Below, piece by piece: positions 1 to 15,000 of a DNA stretch of 64,000 nt. Position numbers and translations under genes: made by a program. The DNA comes from Euglena gracilis (Eukaryota > Euglenida > Euglenophyceae > Euglenales): NCBI GenBank assembly GCA_039621445.1, contig CP154956.1, positions 86,251,291 through 86,315,290 on the forward strand, read 5' to 3'. The notes beneath the pieces were generated by a model. It made no database searches. It saw only the letters and a program-made list of their open reading frames with translations, and was not told the origin of the DNA. Position 1 is the first letter of the stretch, and each line of letters opens with the position of its first letter.

Positions 1-6
1 ACTCAC

Positions 7-89
7 CAGAGTGTTGGGCAAGGGGTTGATTGCGGGGGCAGCACCTCTGAGGGACTCGAGAGCCCAGAACTCCACAGGCAGTGCAGTCC
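7..89 (-). CDS. Exon 21 of BTB gene
   Basis: The exon opens after GGCAG and closes on a textbook donor, CTG|GTGAGT. It is 83 nt: two bases completing a codon plus 27 codons. This matches the phase-1 end of the preceding exon at 4,458. It includes [10 protein letters not shown] and INPLPNTL. No domain is recognised; it lies C-terminal to the BACK-like helices. The next exon would be outside the window. Confidence 0.55.
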
Positions 90-3000
90 CTGCCAAGCAA
101 AATGGAGAAAATGAAAAGGATACCAAAAGCATCCCCTTGTCAAAAAAAAACAAAAAGAGGAATGGCTGCCTTGATGACATGTGTCAGATGTTCAATGTTT
201 CCTCTGGCGTATGATGATGGAACAAAAGCAATAAATAATTTTGTTTTTTCAATGGCACATGCACAAGGTAGGCCTATAAAAAAGCCTGGCAAACCAAACA
301 GCAGAAAAATTGTCACCGCTGTCCCTTTCCTTCTCCCTACCCGTTTGTTAGCCAGTTTTGCAACCCCCCCCCCCCAAATCGGACCAATCAGGAGTGATCA
401 TAGGGGGAGAAAAAACATTTGTGCACCGTGCTTTTTGGGTACTTTCCAGGACGTCGGGGTGATGAAAGGGGGGGGGTACAGTCAAAAGCGTCCATGAAGA
501 ATGATTCTGCAGGGACAGGGATGCAGGCAGGCAGGCCAGTCATGCACCCGCAGCACTACCACCTCTTCTCCATTTTCAGGTCCCAACGAGCAATGATGCA
601 TGAATTTTCCACCGCAGGGGCGCCGCCAACAGGGCCGTCCCTCCAGGCAAGCAACGCTGCCAGCCGTCGCCTGGTCGGGTAGTGGTGGGCGGTATCACCC
701 TCAGGCCCTCCTGATCCAGGAAAGCCATGGATTTAAATGGGAAAGGGACCCCTAGCAACAAGCAGGGGTTTTTAAAGACCGGGTGGGTGGGGGGTCCCCA
801 CCCACCCACCCCTGGGGGGGGGGCCGGAGGGGGTCCCGGGGGACCAACTCACGTTCCCCCCGAAAATGGCGAAAACATCGCGAAAAAGCTAAAAATAGCA
901 CTTCTTTCAAAAATTTTCGGTGCCTTTGGCGTCGAAAAGTATATCCGACCCCCCTCTGGGGGGACCCCCCCTGGGGGGGACTCGGCTGGACCCACCCACC
1001 CTTCTCCCTCCCCCCTGGGATCCAAGTCTGAAAAAAAAACCCCTGGCAACAAAATTTGGTGAGGTTTGCTGGGTATTTTTTTTAATCTAATTACAAAGCA
1101 TTCCATTGATGCAAAACCGTCGCACTCAAAGCAAATTATTTCTGGGTTTTTGTGGACTTGAGAACCGGACGAAAAGAGAGTCCAGAACATGGTTGTACCT
1201 GGTTGAGCCGTATCGCCTCAAGGTTGGTTAAGAATACACTTTTAAAGCACGCTTCTGTGGTATTCAGAAAAAATATACATGTGCAGATGAAATAATTGTC
1301 CCTTCTCTGCCCGGCACAAAAACTTTCTTGACCGACCCTCCCTCAGGGTTTGGTCAAGACCTCTCCTTTCTTGGCCAGCCCTCCTTTCCCTCTTGTCACC
1401 TCCATTTCGTCACCTCTCCCCCTTGGGCACACAATTACATCGTATGGCATGGCCTTGGCAGAAAGATGCCGCATGAAGGAGGATTGCAATATTAAAAAAA
1501 GTTAGCAAAAAAACGTCGAAGAAGAGCCAGGGAGACAATTTAATGGCCAACTTCCTCCACAACCGTGAGTTTGAACTTGGTGGTTTGAAGTTGTGTCGAT
1601 GGAAACATTCATGCTTTCCCCACCCACATGTTGTTGTACTACACCATCTCACCCTGGCGAAAGTGGGCCCGTTCTGTGGGGGGCCAATTTCGATGGAACC
1701 AAATTTGGTCCAACACATGAAAGAACGGCAATTGAATTCTTCTCCGAGGCATGGATGCTTTCCACAAAGTTGATGTTTGTTCATTTGTTCTTTCGTTCGT
1801 TGCATTTTATGCATTTTATTGTTGCAGCTGGTGAGTATTATTTCCTGCTTCTTCAACGTTCTGATTATTCCCTCAGATATCTGACACAGATATCTTCCCA
1901 GATATGCACACCCCTGTCAATATGAATGAACGACAAACGGATGACGACCGACAGATGATGAACGTGACGAATGGAAATGAATCAACTCGCGCCACGTCAA
2001 TGGTAACGAGCACCTTCCACAAAAATGGTTGGTGGCCAAGAAAGGCCTGGTCCACCGGGCCAGAATCCAGAATTGATTTTGTGAATGACAAATGCATGGG
2101 GGGTGAGAAAGTTTGGTGGTCGAGGGTTGCAGGCACCGGTGTGAGGGGATCCGCGGGGGAGAAGCCACCGCCCTTCTGTGGACCACAAGGGGGTGACAAA
2201 ACACACAATGTCACGTAGCGACTGTTGGGTGCATACATTTTTTTACCAACCCCAGAAACTTCCCCCGGCCGGCCCCCCCCCCCCCCTGGAGGGACGGTTT
2301 GGGGCAAAAAAAAAAACCTAACCAGTCACTCTGAAAAAACCAGCCAGTGAACTCCCTGGGGTCAGCCAATGACTTAGTGATTGCATAGCTGGGTGAGGTC
2401 ACTAAGCTATGGAAATGGCGTCCGAGCCTGGAATGCAGCGGCTTCCTTTGGGCTAATTTGTTGCGCTTTGGGAGAGGGTTGTGCAGCTTTACCGACCCCC
2501 GCATCCGGGTGGGTCGGCAAACTCTTCCAAAACCAGTCATCACTTTCGATGCAAAAGGGCAGATGTGGCTGGGGGGGGGGGGTGGGTCGGTCACTCTGGG
2601 AATGGAAAATTTGGACAAAATCAAGAGATTGACCAAACATGAAAGAATGGTGAAAATAAATGGGGGGTTTGGGCCAAAAACCATGCAGTCACTCTGAAAA
2701 AAAGCACCCAGTCACCACAGCAGGGGTCAACCAATGATTGCATCTACTCCTTCAAGCGTCCAATTGGCATTTAGCAGTGTTTGGGAGTGGCATTTCAAAA
2801 TAAGCTTGGCAGTTCTGACAGTTTATGACTCCAAGGATTTGTTGGAGGTAGGGAATGCAAAAAGACCTCAATGACATCCAACGGAATTGAATGAAATTGA
2901 AAGGAAAAAAAATGGAAAAAAAACACAAGAGTGGCAATAATTATACCTTGAACCCCTTGTTGAATACAAGCCAATCTTCCGGAATGTTCCAGTTACACAG

Positions 3001-6000
3001 GGGGTGCGCCAACAGCATAGTAAGCATTTTATAAATTGGTGTGAGTAATCAACCTTCGTTTTCGGAGTCCCATGGGTGTCTGAGAATTCTGCAATTTTCA
3101 AAAATGGATGTTGCAAAAAGTCAAAATATTCAATGTTTCAGGTTCTAAAACACGGTAAAATGCATAACATCCATTTTCCTTCTGTTGGTTATGGAGCCTT
3201 AAGCCCTCTTTCTTGGTCTTTTCCTTGGACTCTTTGCAGCCAGTCGCATTTGGGCAGATCCCCACAAAAGGGCAACAGGTTTGGGACGTTTGCATTCCGA
3301 TGCAAACGCCGGGGAAAGTCCCGGGAGTCGGCAGCAGTGCAAAGGGGTTCGGGGAGGGGGGGGGAGGGCAGCGAGGGGGTCACTCCAGGGTTAGGGAGCA
3401 GCTGGCTTTGCACACCAGTTTGGCGCGGTCCAGCGTCGCAGGCATGCCATTGCGGAGAGCAGGTCAGTTAGAGGGGAGTAAGAATCAAGCGCCGATTGAA
3501 TCCACTTGGGCAACTCCAATGATCGACACGTGCAACTGACAGATTTTATGACCTACAAACAAAATTCCTCCAATCTCATTTTTCTGCTTGCCCAGGACCA
3601 CAGCAGGTGACCCTCCAAAGGCACACATCGGCGGTGGACGCCACATTGCATAACCTCCTGCCCAGCCAGATGAGAGCCAGCGCCCCAATCATACATCTCT
3701 TTAAGGACCCTGGGGGGGTTGCTGGGCTAGGGCTAGAAATTTGGGCTGGCTAGCCCCCCCCCCCCCCCCCGGGGGGGCTGAACCCCGGCTGGACCCGAAC
3801 CGGGGCGAGCTGGACTGAAATTGGAAAAATGCCCAAAAATGACCCGCAAAACACAGTTTTGAAAAAATGATGCATCTGAAACCCCCCCAAAATGCCCCAA
3901 ACGCCCCCCAAACCCCATTTTTGGCCACTTTTGAACACAGTTTTTCAAAAAATTTCGGCGCTTTGCACCGAAAAATTTTGGGCTGGACCCCCCAAAAAGG
4001 GGCTGGCTAGCTGGGCTAGCAGCACCCCCCCCCCCCGGGGGGGTGCTGCTGCGGCTGGGCTGGGCCCAAATCGGGGCTGGCTGCAGCCGCCCCCCCCACC
4101 GAGGGGGGGTTCGCAAAACCTTAGAGAGATGTATGGCCCCAATGTCGTCCGCCTCTTCCCCTCAAAGTGTGAAGGTGTGGGATTCTGACCGCCAAGGCAA
4201 TGGGATGGACATGAACTGCATCGCTATCCGAAGGATCTTCTTGTAGAATTCAGTGGCACGGCTCCTTGCAGGGGGGGGGGCTGGCCCATTGCATGTCGTC
4301 TCGCTACCGCATCAGGCGTCTTTTTGGGACCCCCGGGGGAAGGGGGTCCCCCAAAATCGGGCGATCTGAGGGGTCCCAGACTGGGGTACACCCACCCACC
4401 CAACCCCCCTCCTGGGGGGGGGTCTTCCAAATTAAAAGAACAACAAGAGGCCTGCACCGGATGCCACCAGGGCCATTCCATCCAGTGTCATCAGTTCGCA
4501 AAACATACGGCCCGCGCCGAGCAACGGGCTGTGTCTGAGGTTGTGGGTCGCCATCTGGATGAACTCGGGTTGGGCCATGAAGTCCGGGTACCGCTCCAGC
4601 AGCACCTCCAGCGCCTGGGGAGAGGACAGGAGGGCAACAGGGTGGGCTACTGGGAAACCTTGGGGAAAATCGCATCTTGGGGAAGCACAGACCGTGGCGC
4701 CTCCCTCAACTGCTTGCCTCCCACGCTCCTTCGTGTGCCTATATGTGCACTTGACCCATGATGCTGGAATAAAACTCTTGAGCTGGGGTGCAAATGCTTA
4801 ATTTGCAACTATCCGAGAAATAATCATTAGAAACATCGTTCCAAGTTGGGTACCATTGCTCCTTGCGTGAGCACCAATTGACCAACGATTTGAAAAAACC
4901 TCTGGGACATCGCATTGTTCGAACTTGCAGCATGGGTGGCGACATCTTCTGTGACCCTTCTTTATGACATGGAAAGGTTGGGGCAGGGAGGCAATCAACT
5001 TACAATGTCAAAGCCTCGAGTAAAAAGCCTGATGGTGGCTTGACACACGTAGCTTGATGGCACTTGACACACGTGCATACGCACAAACACACATAAACAC
5101 ACACATGACACATGCAGATGTGTACCTACAACAATGAGCGGCTTCAGCCCCACCCCACCAACACACCTTCTTGAACAACGGCCCGCTGTCATCCACCCCG
5201 TACGCCGCCTCCAGGATCGTGATGGTGTCCGCCAGGCTGTGCTGGTCGAGGGTGGCCATCAGCAGCTCCGAAGCCTGTGCCCCCCCCCCCAGTTTGAATG
5301 GACCCTCCCCTTGCATATGACTACCACCGGTCATGGGCCACAGGTTGGGAGCTGAGTGACCCCCCCTCCCTGCCAGTCACTGACCGCTGGTTTTGGTCGT
5401 ACCAGGGATGGAGGGAGCAACCGGCGACTACAGGGTTTGGGTCCCAGGATGCAGTGGCCTGGCCTGCAGTGGCCACTACTGACAAACAACAGGTTTGTAG
5501 ATCCTGGTTGGGTGGGCCAGCAAAGGAGGGGGTACCGTTGGGGAGTTCATATAAAAAGCCAACCACCCCCCAAATAACGCAAAAAACCCCCAAATTGCCC
5601 GATTTCTGGCAAAATCTGTCAAAAAATGCAGCTTCTCACGATGGTTGATCATATAAAAAAATCGCAAAACTGGAAAGCAGTTTGGGGGGGGGGTTCATGA
5701 CGTTAAAAAAACCCATCCCCACTTCCACCCGCCACCTTCATTTTATTCACCGCCACGGGGTATTATAAGTTGTCTGTTGGTTGGTTGGCCCTGGGGTGGG
5801 GGGAGTCAGGGGGGCTCACTGAGCTCTTATCCCTTTAGGTCCTTTATGGGTAAGAGCGAAGCTCACCACCGGGAAACCCCCGTTCACCCCCCCCCCACCA
5901 GGGAGGCTCAGGAGAACCACATTTTCTGATATGAATTGGCTCCTGCCCAGGAACTTTTCTTGTCAGAAAACATTGGCACCCGTTTTACTGGACCCAAGCC

Positions 6001-9000
6001 GTTTTACTGAAGCCAAAAAAAAATGACTGTAAACCAGCTAATTTCCCCCCAAAAATGTTTTGGAAACAACTCTTGGAGCTGACAAGTCATCAAAGGGACC
6101 AATAACAGAAATCAGCTGCAAAGCCCCATCTAATGGCACTTGGCTTAAATCCACGGATATCCTCAGTTCCACCCTGAATCCACAAGACCATTTTTTGACT
6201 CATTTGTCGGCAATTCTTGGCCTGTTTTTGCCCAGAAAAATCAGAAGCCTCAAAATACCTCAAGAATTAAGCAAAAATAATAAAAATGTGCACAAGATCA
6301 AATCCCTTAGAACGCCCCATCTAACTGTATTTTTGTTTCCCTGTAACTCCACGCCTGCCCTGAGTTACGAAATTTGCAAACACCTCAAATCGAATAACGC
6401 CCAAAGGAAATTGTCCAGAGACCTAAATTGAATACCTTAAAGCGCCACCCAAACGAAATTTTTTTTTAGTTTTCTCTGGAACTCCACGTCTAGCCCAGGA
6501 TATGCCCAATTTATGCCAATAAACATCAATAAAAATTATTATATATAAAAATAAGCACGAAAAAATCCCTCCCCATGGTGGTGGGGGGGAAGGTGTCCGG
6601 TACCCCCCCAACCAAAGCCGCAACATCCTGCTTTTCGAACCCTGCCCCAGACATCGGATGGGTTTCTGCAGCTCCCATCGGCACTTTGACTGGGCAAGGG
6701 GGGAAGGGGAACGCCGTGTTGTACAGGGGGCTTGGCGCGGTACCTTGTGGGCCAGGGCGGGCAGCAGGTACTTGGTGCCGGCGCAGAGGAGCTCGATGGC
6801 GATGCTGGTGGCCATTGGGGCGTCCTCCAGCCGACCGCAGTACAAGAACTGCAACAGCTGAGGGCAGGGGTCCTGGCCAGTGTGTTACATATGAGAAGGT
6901 ACAGCAGAAAGAACATGGTTTTGTACTCTCACATCAAACAAACATCACATATCCATAAATTTATGGAACCATATAAAATACATTATGTCCGCAAACAAAA
7001 GTTACACATTACATATATAAATATATACACATACATATAATATACGCATGAAAACACACACACACACACACAATCACACATATATGCATTTCATATATTT
7101 GCATATATTACACACTACACACACAAATGTATATTATGTGTATAAAAACAAAGTATGTTCAATATTGCATTATATTTATGGGTGATGCACAAACAGCCTG
7201 CACCTGGTGCCAAACGAGAAAGGAAAGGAAAGGCTCCAAAAAAGGGTTCCAAGGGCCGCTGGGCGCTGAAATCCCTCCGGAGACACGTCCTCCACGGCGA
7301 TCACCTGGGGGCCCGGCGCACAACTCTGTGACGAGAGGCGTGGGGGCAGAGGCCAAAGCACTGGGGAATGCACGGCAAACGTGATTGCGTGATACAATCC
7401 CCAGAGGGATTGCATCCTTCGAGCACGCCACAAGGGAAATTGTGGTCCGGGTGGGTCCCCCATCATTACGTTACACCCCCATCAACGGGCTGGGGGCGTA
7501 ACCTTTAATCAACAATCAACCTTTCTTATGGGAAATGCCCAAAATAACTGGGCGCTGGGTGAGCCGGAGAAAAATTGATCCAGTAGCTGGGGATCTCACA
7601 ATTATTTGATGCAGAAATCATCAGGAAGATTATCGGCCGCGAGCTTTTTGCTGCAAGGATTGTTGAAGATTGCAGGGGGAAAAACCATCTCAAGATCTCA
7701 AGATCCTTGGCTTTCGAAACAACCAAATTGGTAGAGTTCAGTCAGTGTTTGACAGAGAAGAAAGGTACCCAAATATCGGGGAGGGAAAATGGTGCTAGTG
7801 GGCAACCCCCTATCATTTGGGGGACAGGGGCACTGGGGAGAAAACACAAAATGGCGGAACTCAGCATATACGAGACGCAGCACCAACTGGTACAGACCTG
7901 CTGCGGGAAGTCGATGAGCTTCGCAAAATACTCGTAGCACGAGAGGAGCACCTTGTGGCCGTGGAATGTTTTCCCGGACACACTGCGGGGCAACGTAGAC
8001 AACGCAAAGCTGGCACTGGCCAGGACGCCTCTAAAACAGTTGACCTTTTCTCCTTTTTTTGCAACCTTGCCTCTGACAAGCAGTGTGTGGTGGGGAGGGG
8101 GCTCAGTTCACACCTGTCGTGTTCACAGACCTCCAGGGTGGGGTCACTTTTCACTTGAAAAAAAACACAGTTACTTCTTGGTGGGGGGGATAACCCCCCC
8201 CAAAACCAGGTCTTTTTTTTTTGGCCCCATTGGAAACCTCCAGGAGGGGGTCTTATTTTGGGGGGGGTTATTTTTTGGATAAATCTTTCCCAAAAAAAAC
8301 ATCTTTCAGGATTTTAAAGACATTAAAAATTTCCTTTGGCACTTCACTACACGTGCAAATTGGTATAAATTGACAATAACCGTGTTTCTTGCACTTCGAA
8401 AATCTGAAAATCTATGAAATTTCATCATTTTTGTGTCTGAAATCAGGGGTTTTGGTAATTTCTCAAGGAAACTTTCAACCTCCCCAGTGCTTCATGCTGG
8501 GGGTCCTTTTGGGGGGGGGTCTCTGGGATCTGAACCCCCCCCCCCTTGATGGGATGGAGTGGGCCAGAAATGGCCAGAAACGACCAAACCCATCCGTTAC
8601 GCAGGGAGACCAACCACTCAAGTCAGTCCTCCTCCCCCCTGGCATTCGGGAATGGTGTGCTCGGTACCAATGCTGGTGAAATCAAGGTTTTAATGTCCAT
8701 GTTTAGGTGGCTAAGCTAAATTAGTTGGATTATCAAATTCTGTGTGGTACTTCCCCCAAACTTCCCTAAGGAAATTCTAGTGCCAATGACACTGAATAAC
8801 ATTGTATTATCAATGTCTTCAACGTCCGCCATCCACCCCTTTCTGTTCAAGCGAACAGTTTGGGAGTTTTGGAAGTGGTTTTTTTGCACATAAATTGCGG
8901 CAAAACGTACTTGAAAGAAATGTCGGAGAATTTGGGGCAGTTGACGAACTGGCGCCACTGGCAATGTACTGGCTGGTGGGGGAAGAAGGTGAAGACATCG

Positions 9001-12000
9001 AAGGCATGGACGACTTTGATGTCCTCCGTAAAGAAGTAGAAGTACGGGCCGTGGGGGCCAGCTGGTGTCGTGAACTTGAGTGGCAGAAAGCAACAGCAGG
9101 GGGGGGGGTGGGAAATGCGCTGGGCGGCCCTCGGAAAAAATGCGCAAAAATGCGTAAAAAAATGCGCAAAAAATGCACTGAGTTTGTACATTCCTAAGGG
9201 AAAAAGGACTTAGAAAAATTTCCAACAATGAGCCCAAAATTAAACCAAAATCATCAAAAACAGCTGAAATGAAGGCATTTTTGGTCAAAAAAATGCATGA
9301 GCAAGGCGTCACTCTCTGTTCACCATAACCAACAATGTCAGCCATGGTGCCTCTTTCTTGTGACCAGGGGAGTAGGATTCGATGCGGGGTCTCTGAAAAC
9401 CCTAGTGTCCTCATCATCATTGGATGAATACCCACACCTCATCACCCAAAGCTTTTTTCTTGAATATGGACAAAATGCCTCCAAAAAGTGCAAAAAAAAA
9501 GGTGGGAAAATGGAAAAAATGCGCAAAAAATTTCTTTCAAAAAGGGGCAGAAAAGAGCACAAATCAAACAACATAACTCAGCGTCAATGCAACATTGGTC
9601 AAGGAGCAATTTGATAATATACAACCAAAATGAAACTGCAACATGTGAAAAAAGCCAGAAATTCTTAAGATGCAAAAAAAAATGCGCAAAAAAATCGAAA
9701 AAATGCACAAAATGCGAAAAAATGGGCAAAAATGCGCATTTCCCCAAAAATCCGGAAAATGCGCAAAAAATGCGAAAAAATGCGAAACGCATTTCCTCCC
9801 CCTGGCAACAGTCATTATAAAGTGTATCTGTCTCAAGCAAATTCGAAATCGGAATGAAAAACGAGGAGGGAGGAAGAGAACACGAATGTCCTCAGAAGAC
9901 CGCTCGCTTCCATGATGGGTATGTATGGCAGGCCCCAACTATATGCCCCCTCACCCCGGGGGAGGGCATATAGCTGGATCAGGGTGGTCCAAAGAATCCT
10001 TTGCGTCATTGATGGAATAAGGTTAAGGTAAGGAGTTCGGCCTAACTTTAGGTCTAACTTGTACACCTAACACTAATCTAAAGTAAAGCCTAACTCCTTA
10101 CCCCAACCCTATTCCATCAATTGTCCAAAATTTTTCCCCAACCCCCCTGATCCAACTATATGCCCACTGGAGGGTCATATAATTGGGACCTGCGATACAC
10201 ACACACACACACACACATAAACAATCATTGAATCAATCAATTTCTGGTACATGTGGAACACAGGGCAGATTATCATTTTGAGCAAATGCCCACCAGCGGA
10301 TAGTTAGAAATTGTTATTGTTTCAACCCATGATGTTTGAGGGTAATATTACAAACATATGCTTTTAAACTATAACACATATATATCTCCTAAGCTAAGCA
10401 CTCAATCAACATAACGTTCTAACACAGGCTCTAACTCACTGAAAATATCCTGCCCTCCTCCAATGGAATACCTATGGGGTAACTATTATGCACCTTGTGT
10501 GAACCCAAAATCGGCTTCTTCAAGGGACAGGCAGGCAGGACTTTTAGACAATTTTTTTCCTTTGGGGGGTCTTTATTCGGCACTAACTTGTTAAAAAACC
10601 GGGTGGGGGGCTTCTGTTGGGTGGGGGGTGCTAGTAGGGACAGAGGCTTCTGTTCGGGGTGAGGGTTTGGGCAAACTTTCGACCTGAGGTCACACATGGC
10701 AACAAACAATGGCACAAACGTCAGCCAGGCCGGGAAATGATGGGGGAGGGGATCTCGTAGGGGAAGGGGGTCTCGCCGGCCATCACAAAATCGCAGTCGA
10801 GCACCTGCGTGGTGCCGGTCAAGGCGTTGTACTGCAGCGCAATCTGTGGGAGAGGGGGGGTGTTTTGGGCGGCTGGCGGCAAACCCAAATGGCGGGGGTC
10901 AGCAGAAAGAAGCATTGACAATGGGGACATCGTCGGGGGTGTCCCGGCAAATGTGTAGGGTGTTGGTGCATTTGGCGGGGGGCCATTGCCATTCCAAGTG
11001 GGTTTTGCTGCATTCCTTTTTTGGTGATAGAGTTCGTTCAAGAAAAACGACCCAACTCTCCGGTTGGGTGTCCAACCAACACAACCTGGCGAGTAACAGA
11101 CAGATTCCAGGTGTTTGGACGTTGGTATGTTGCGGTAGCAGGTTCCCAACCCCCCTCCCAGGCAAGGCACATCAATGTTGCACTGATGGCGTGTCAGCAA
11201 CGTTTGGGGTCGTGGCTACGGAATTGGACGACACGGGCAGGGCCGACGGTGTACCTGCAGGGGCTTCCCGTGCTCCTTTGCCTTGAGGAAGCAGTAGACG
11301 TTGGTGCCCTTGCACGCCCAGAACGTGGCCTTCGGGGCCTCGAGCACCGGGACCCAGTTCCGGTCGTGGAAGGTGTACAGCGTGCCGTTGTCGCCGCCGA
11401 AGATCTGGTGGGAAAGGGATGTGGGTGTGACCCCTCAGGCACAACAAAACAGGAACCTAGGGTATGAAGGCGGGGGGGAAGGGAGGGGCACTGGCTGGAG
11501 AACAGCATTTGTGTCAAAAATGGAATTAAATGAACTTTGGCTTTCGGAAAGGTATGACAGCTTCTTGCGCCTTTCTTGTATCAGAACTCGCAAAAGCACC
11601 ACATTCACCTTCATCCCACATAAATTTAAGTGGGACAGCCTCCCACCCCCATGGGTTTTTACGAGGGAAAAACAGAACAAACAGCTTGGGGCTCCAGAGA
11701 TTCGTTTTACCAAAATACGAGATGTCTGGGAATGTGGCACAAAAAAGTTATCAGGCATCGTTGGATCTGGACATCATGCGAGTACACCGTCTTTGTGTGT
11801 TGCTGCCGATAGCATGGTGGACTGGAAAGCTTGAAAGAACATTGTGCGATGGGGGGTTCGCTGCGCATGTGCACAAAAGGCTTGGTATTTGGGTCACCAA
11901 CTCACCCGGCCAGCAACAATGCAGCAGTCGTCCACCAGCGCCGTTGGTACCGTATCGAAGGGCTTGATGTACCCCGAGAGTGGATCCCGAGCAGGCCTTG

Positions 12001-15000
12001 CTTGAGACTCGCTCCCCAAACGCCATTGCCCAAAGATCGCATTCCCCAGAGGGCACCCACTGCATATTGCATCGTCGGCGTGGAGTAGGCCTGCCATCAT
12101 CTTTGGGGGATTGAATGACATTTTTTTTGACATGAAAAGAATGCTTTGCAAGTTTGTTGCAGACCTTTGGGTGAAGGAAAACCTTCACCCAAAGCGCTTC
12201 TCACTCAGGCGGCTGGACAAGGATTGACATTGATAAATGGGGAAGAAGGTTTTCAGGGCTGAAAGAGACCGGATCCCCCCAAGGGAGTGGGATCCTCTCT
12301 GGCTGAAGCGACGCCTGGGGGGGGGGGCAGGGGGTGACTTTGGACCCAATTTCCCAGCGGACAAAACAAACGGCGTCACCTGGAAAAGGAGCGAGCCCAG
12401 ATTCATGACAGAAATCTTTGCCCACGGACAAGTCAGATGCTTGGGGTGGGGGGAGGGGCTGGCCCAGGCCTGGCCCAGAATGCCATGGGCGGCGTCGGAG
12501 GCAACGTAGATGCCGACGCCAGGCTGCCGGGTGAGCACACTCTGGGACGGGGAGATACCCCCCCCCCTCACGCACACTTCCTTTGAGGGGGCCACCCCAG
12601 TATGTGGTGCATGCCAGGCAGCACAGAGACAACACCGTGTTTGGCGGTGTGCATTGCTGCTTCGTTCGGCTGGCGCTTGGTTGGGTGGATTGGGTGGTTT
12701 TCAGGGGAGTATATCCCAGTTCCCATCCACAAGTTAACGCCTAACAACGGGGACAAGTTGAAAGTTGAATTTGATCAACTCCGGGGGGGAGGGGGGGGTC
12801 TCAGGGTGCCCTGGCGTGCCTGGGCAGATAGGTAAGCCCATTTAAGTGCGCGGTGCTCAAATCGTGCCCAAATAAATGTCTCACCGCCGAGGGCCTAAAA
12901 ATCCAAAAAACATGCGCACAAAAAACATGCGCACCCCCAAAAAACCAACTTTCACTGAACTGCTTTCAGGAAATGCCCAAATAAGTGTCACACCCCCAGG
13001 GGTCCGAAACTACGGTCCAATAATATATGTGCACATCCTGTGTACTTAAATGGCGGGCTTACAACTTCCGGGGGGGGGGGTGCTGCTGGTGGTGCGCCTT
13101 AATATGCCCCCAAAATGAGCTTCTCTGGGCTTGCGTTGCCTTCGGCGAAGGAGTGCCTTGGCTGAGTGCCCTGGCACTTTTGTGCCCTAACCCCCCCCCC
13201 CCCCCCCCGGCGAGGTCGGCCTCGCCTTAAAATTCAGCTGAAACGGGGGGAAGCTAATCGATGAAGCACGGCAAATGACGGAAAAAATTCCACAGAGTGG
13301 GTACTGCCTCCACGCTTTATTCAGAAGCTCAGAAGTTCCAGAATAGCCAGAAGTGATTCACGGAAATGACTGCGCAACCCACCCGATCCTCCTCCGCCGG
13401 GATCGAGTTTTGACTTTGAACAGATGATGTGAGGGGGTGCAGTACCATTGAACCATTCGGTCTTCAACCATCAATCATTCACGCATGCAACGCAATTCAA
13501 ATCAGGCAATGCCTGTGTGTTAAAGGAGGGGGGTCAGTTTCGATTCCACAAGTCGCTTGGGTCACCACTCAGAGTCAGTCACTTCAAGGGGCCGTTCAAC
13601 CCTGGGTCCAGCTCATTCGGACAGGAAAATTTGGTTGGCTGGAAAAAGGCTGCTGGCTGCCTCCCCATCCCCCTCCTCCATGAGGTCCCAGGGCTGGAAC
13701 TAGGCCCCAGCTGGGGTTAACAGGTACCAAAGAATCGAAACAGAAAAAAAAATATATACCCCAAAAACCACCAATTATGCAAAACGTCGATTTTGACCCA
13801 AAATTTGTCCTGGTCAGCCCGATTCTGACCCATTTTCGGCCCATCTTTGGTCTGCTTTGGCACCCCGAAAGCCGAAAAAACAACAACAGAAACGTTGTTG
13901 TCCAACCACCCAGGCGGTGGACAGCAAAACAGTTATACTCCTCGATGGGGGAGGGGGGTTCGGGGCTGGAAAAGGGCCCTGGCTGGCTGGACCCCCTTCT
14001 GGGGTCATGCAATAACTTGATTCAGGACACGAGGACCGAGTATCTAAAAATGGAACGATAATTGCATTTCATTTAAAAACGTCATTATGTGAGTTGGGCT
14101 TTCCCCCCTCACAAATATTTCTTAAAAAAGAAATGTCCTGCCGGGGAACAAAAATGCTGCACGCACCTCTGTTCCTGGATATGCCACCCGGATATCCAAC
14201 AGCCGCTTTTTACTCCAGTGCTGGGGGTCGGAGGCAGGGGCCCGGCAGCCTGCCCTTGCCCGACGGGCGCGAACGAGCATGCTCGCATGACCTTGGCGAA
14301 GCCCTCACCGTGCAGTGGGTGCCGGCTCCAGTGCCCGATGCCCTGCCGCTCGTTGCCCTGGAGGGGGCATAGGGGCATGGGCCCAGGGGGAGGGGGCGGG
14401 GCATATGGTGGCGGGCCGTTTCCAACGCAGCCGTACGGGGGCTGAGCACGCACGACACAGCATATGCAACCCCCCCCCCCCACCAGCTGCCCCCCCCACA
14501 CACCTCCATAACTCTGACTCTGACCCCACCCTTGACCGTGCCCCCCCCCCCCCCAAACCCCACCCCACCCTGGTCCCACCCAAAACCGCAGCCTTAAAAA
14601 AGGAATGTCTTCATGCCACCCACAACCAACCCTGACCCGCCTGTCCTCGCCAATGCCACCCATGCCATGTGTGGAATTTCAGTGAACACGTCAAAATCGC
14701 CGGGCTCTCGGGGGGAAAAGAGGGCCAATCGTCTTTTTGTGGGGCCCCATACAGGGGGCCACAAACATGTATCTTGTACCTAGTCACTGATGAGGATATA
14801 TAAAAAAAACAGTTTGAAACTGCGATGCTTATTGAACACCAAACAAATTGAACAACAATTTTATCACCATAAATATTGTGATTTGCTGTCTGAAACCTGC
14901 ACTGCACTTCCACACATCAGAGGCTGCAGGTTGGTGACACATGCAAAGCACCCAATTTTGTGGAAGACACATTCGCTTCATTTTTGAAACTCCTGGCCAT

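Larger units (their letters stand above)
90..4457. other. Intron 20-21 of the BTB gene; repeats only
   Basis: No exon is supported in this 4.4-kb intron. It holds a G/C-tract repeat at 768-1,050 and an inverted-end element at 3,690-4,135. GC-rich open stretches at 576-720 (minus) and 3,400-3,480 (minus) lack usable splice sites in phase. Confidence 0.5.

Noticed and set aside
576-720. GC-rich open minus-strand block
   Set aside because: Exon 20 already joins exon 21 in phase; no splice pair here keeps the frame.
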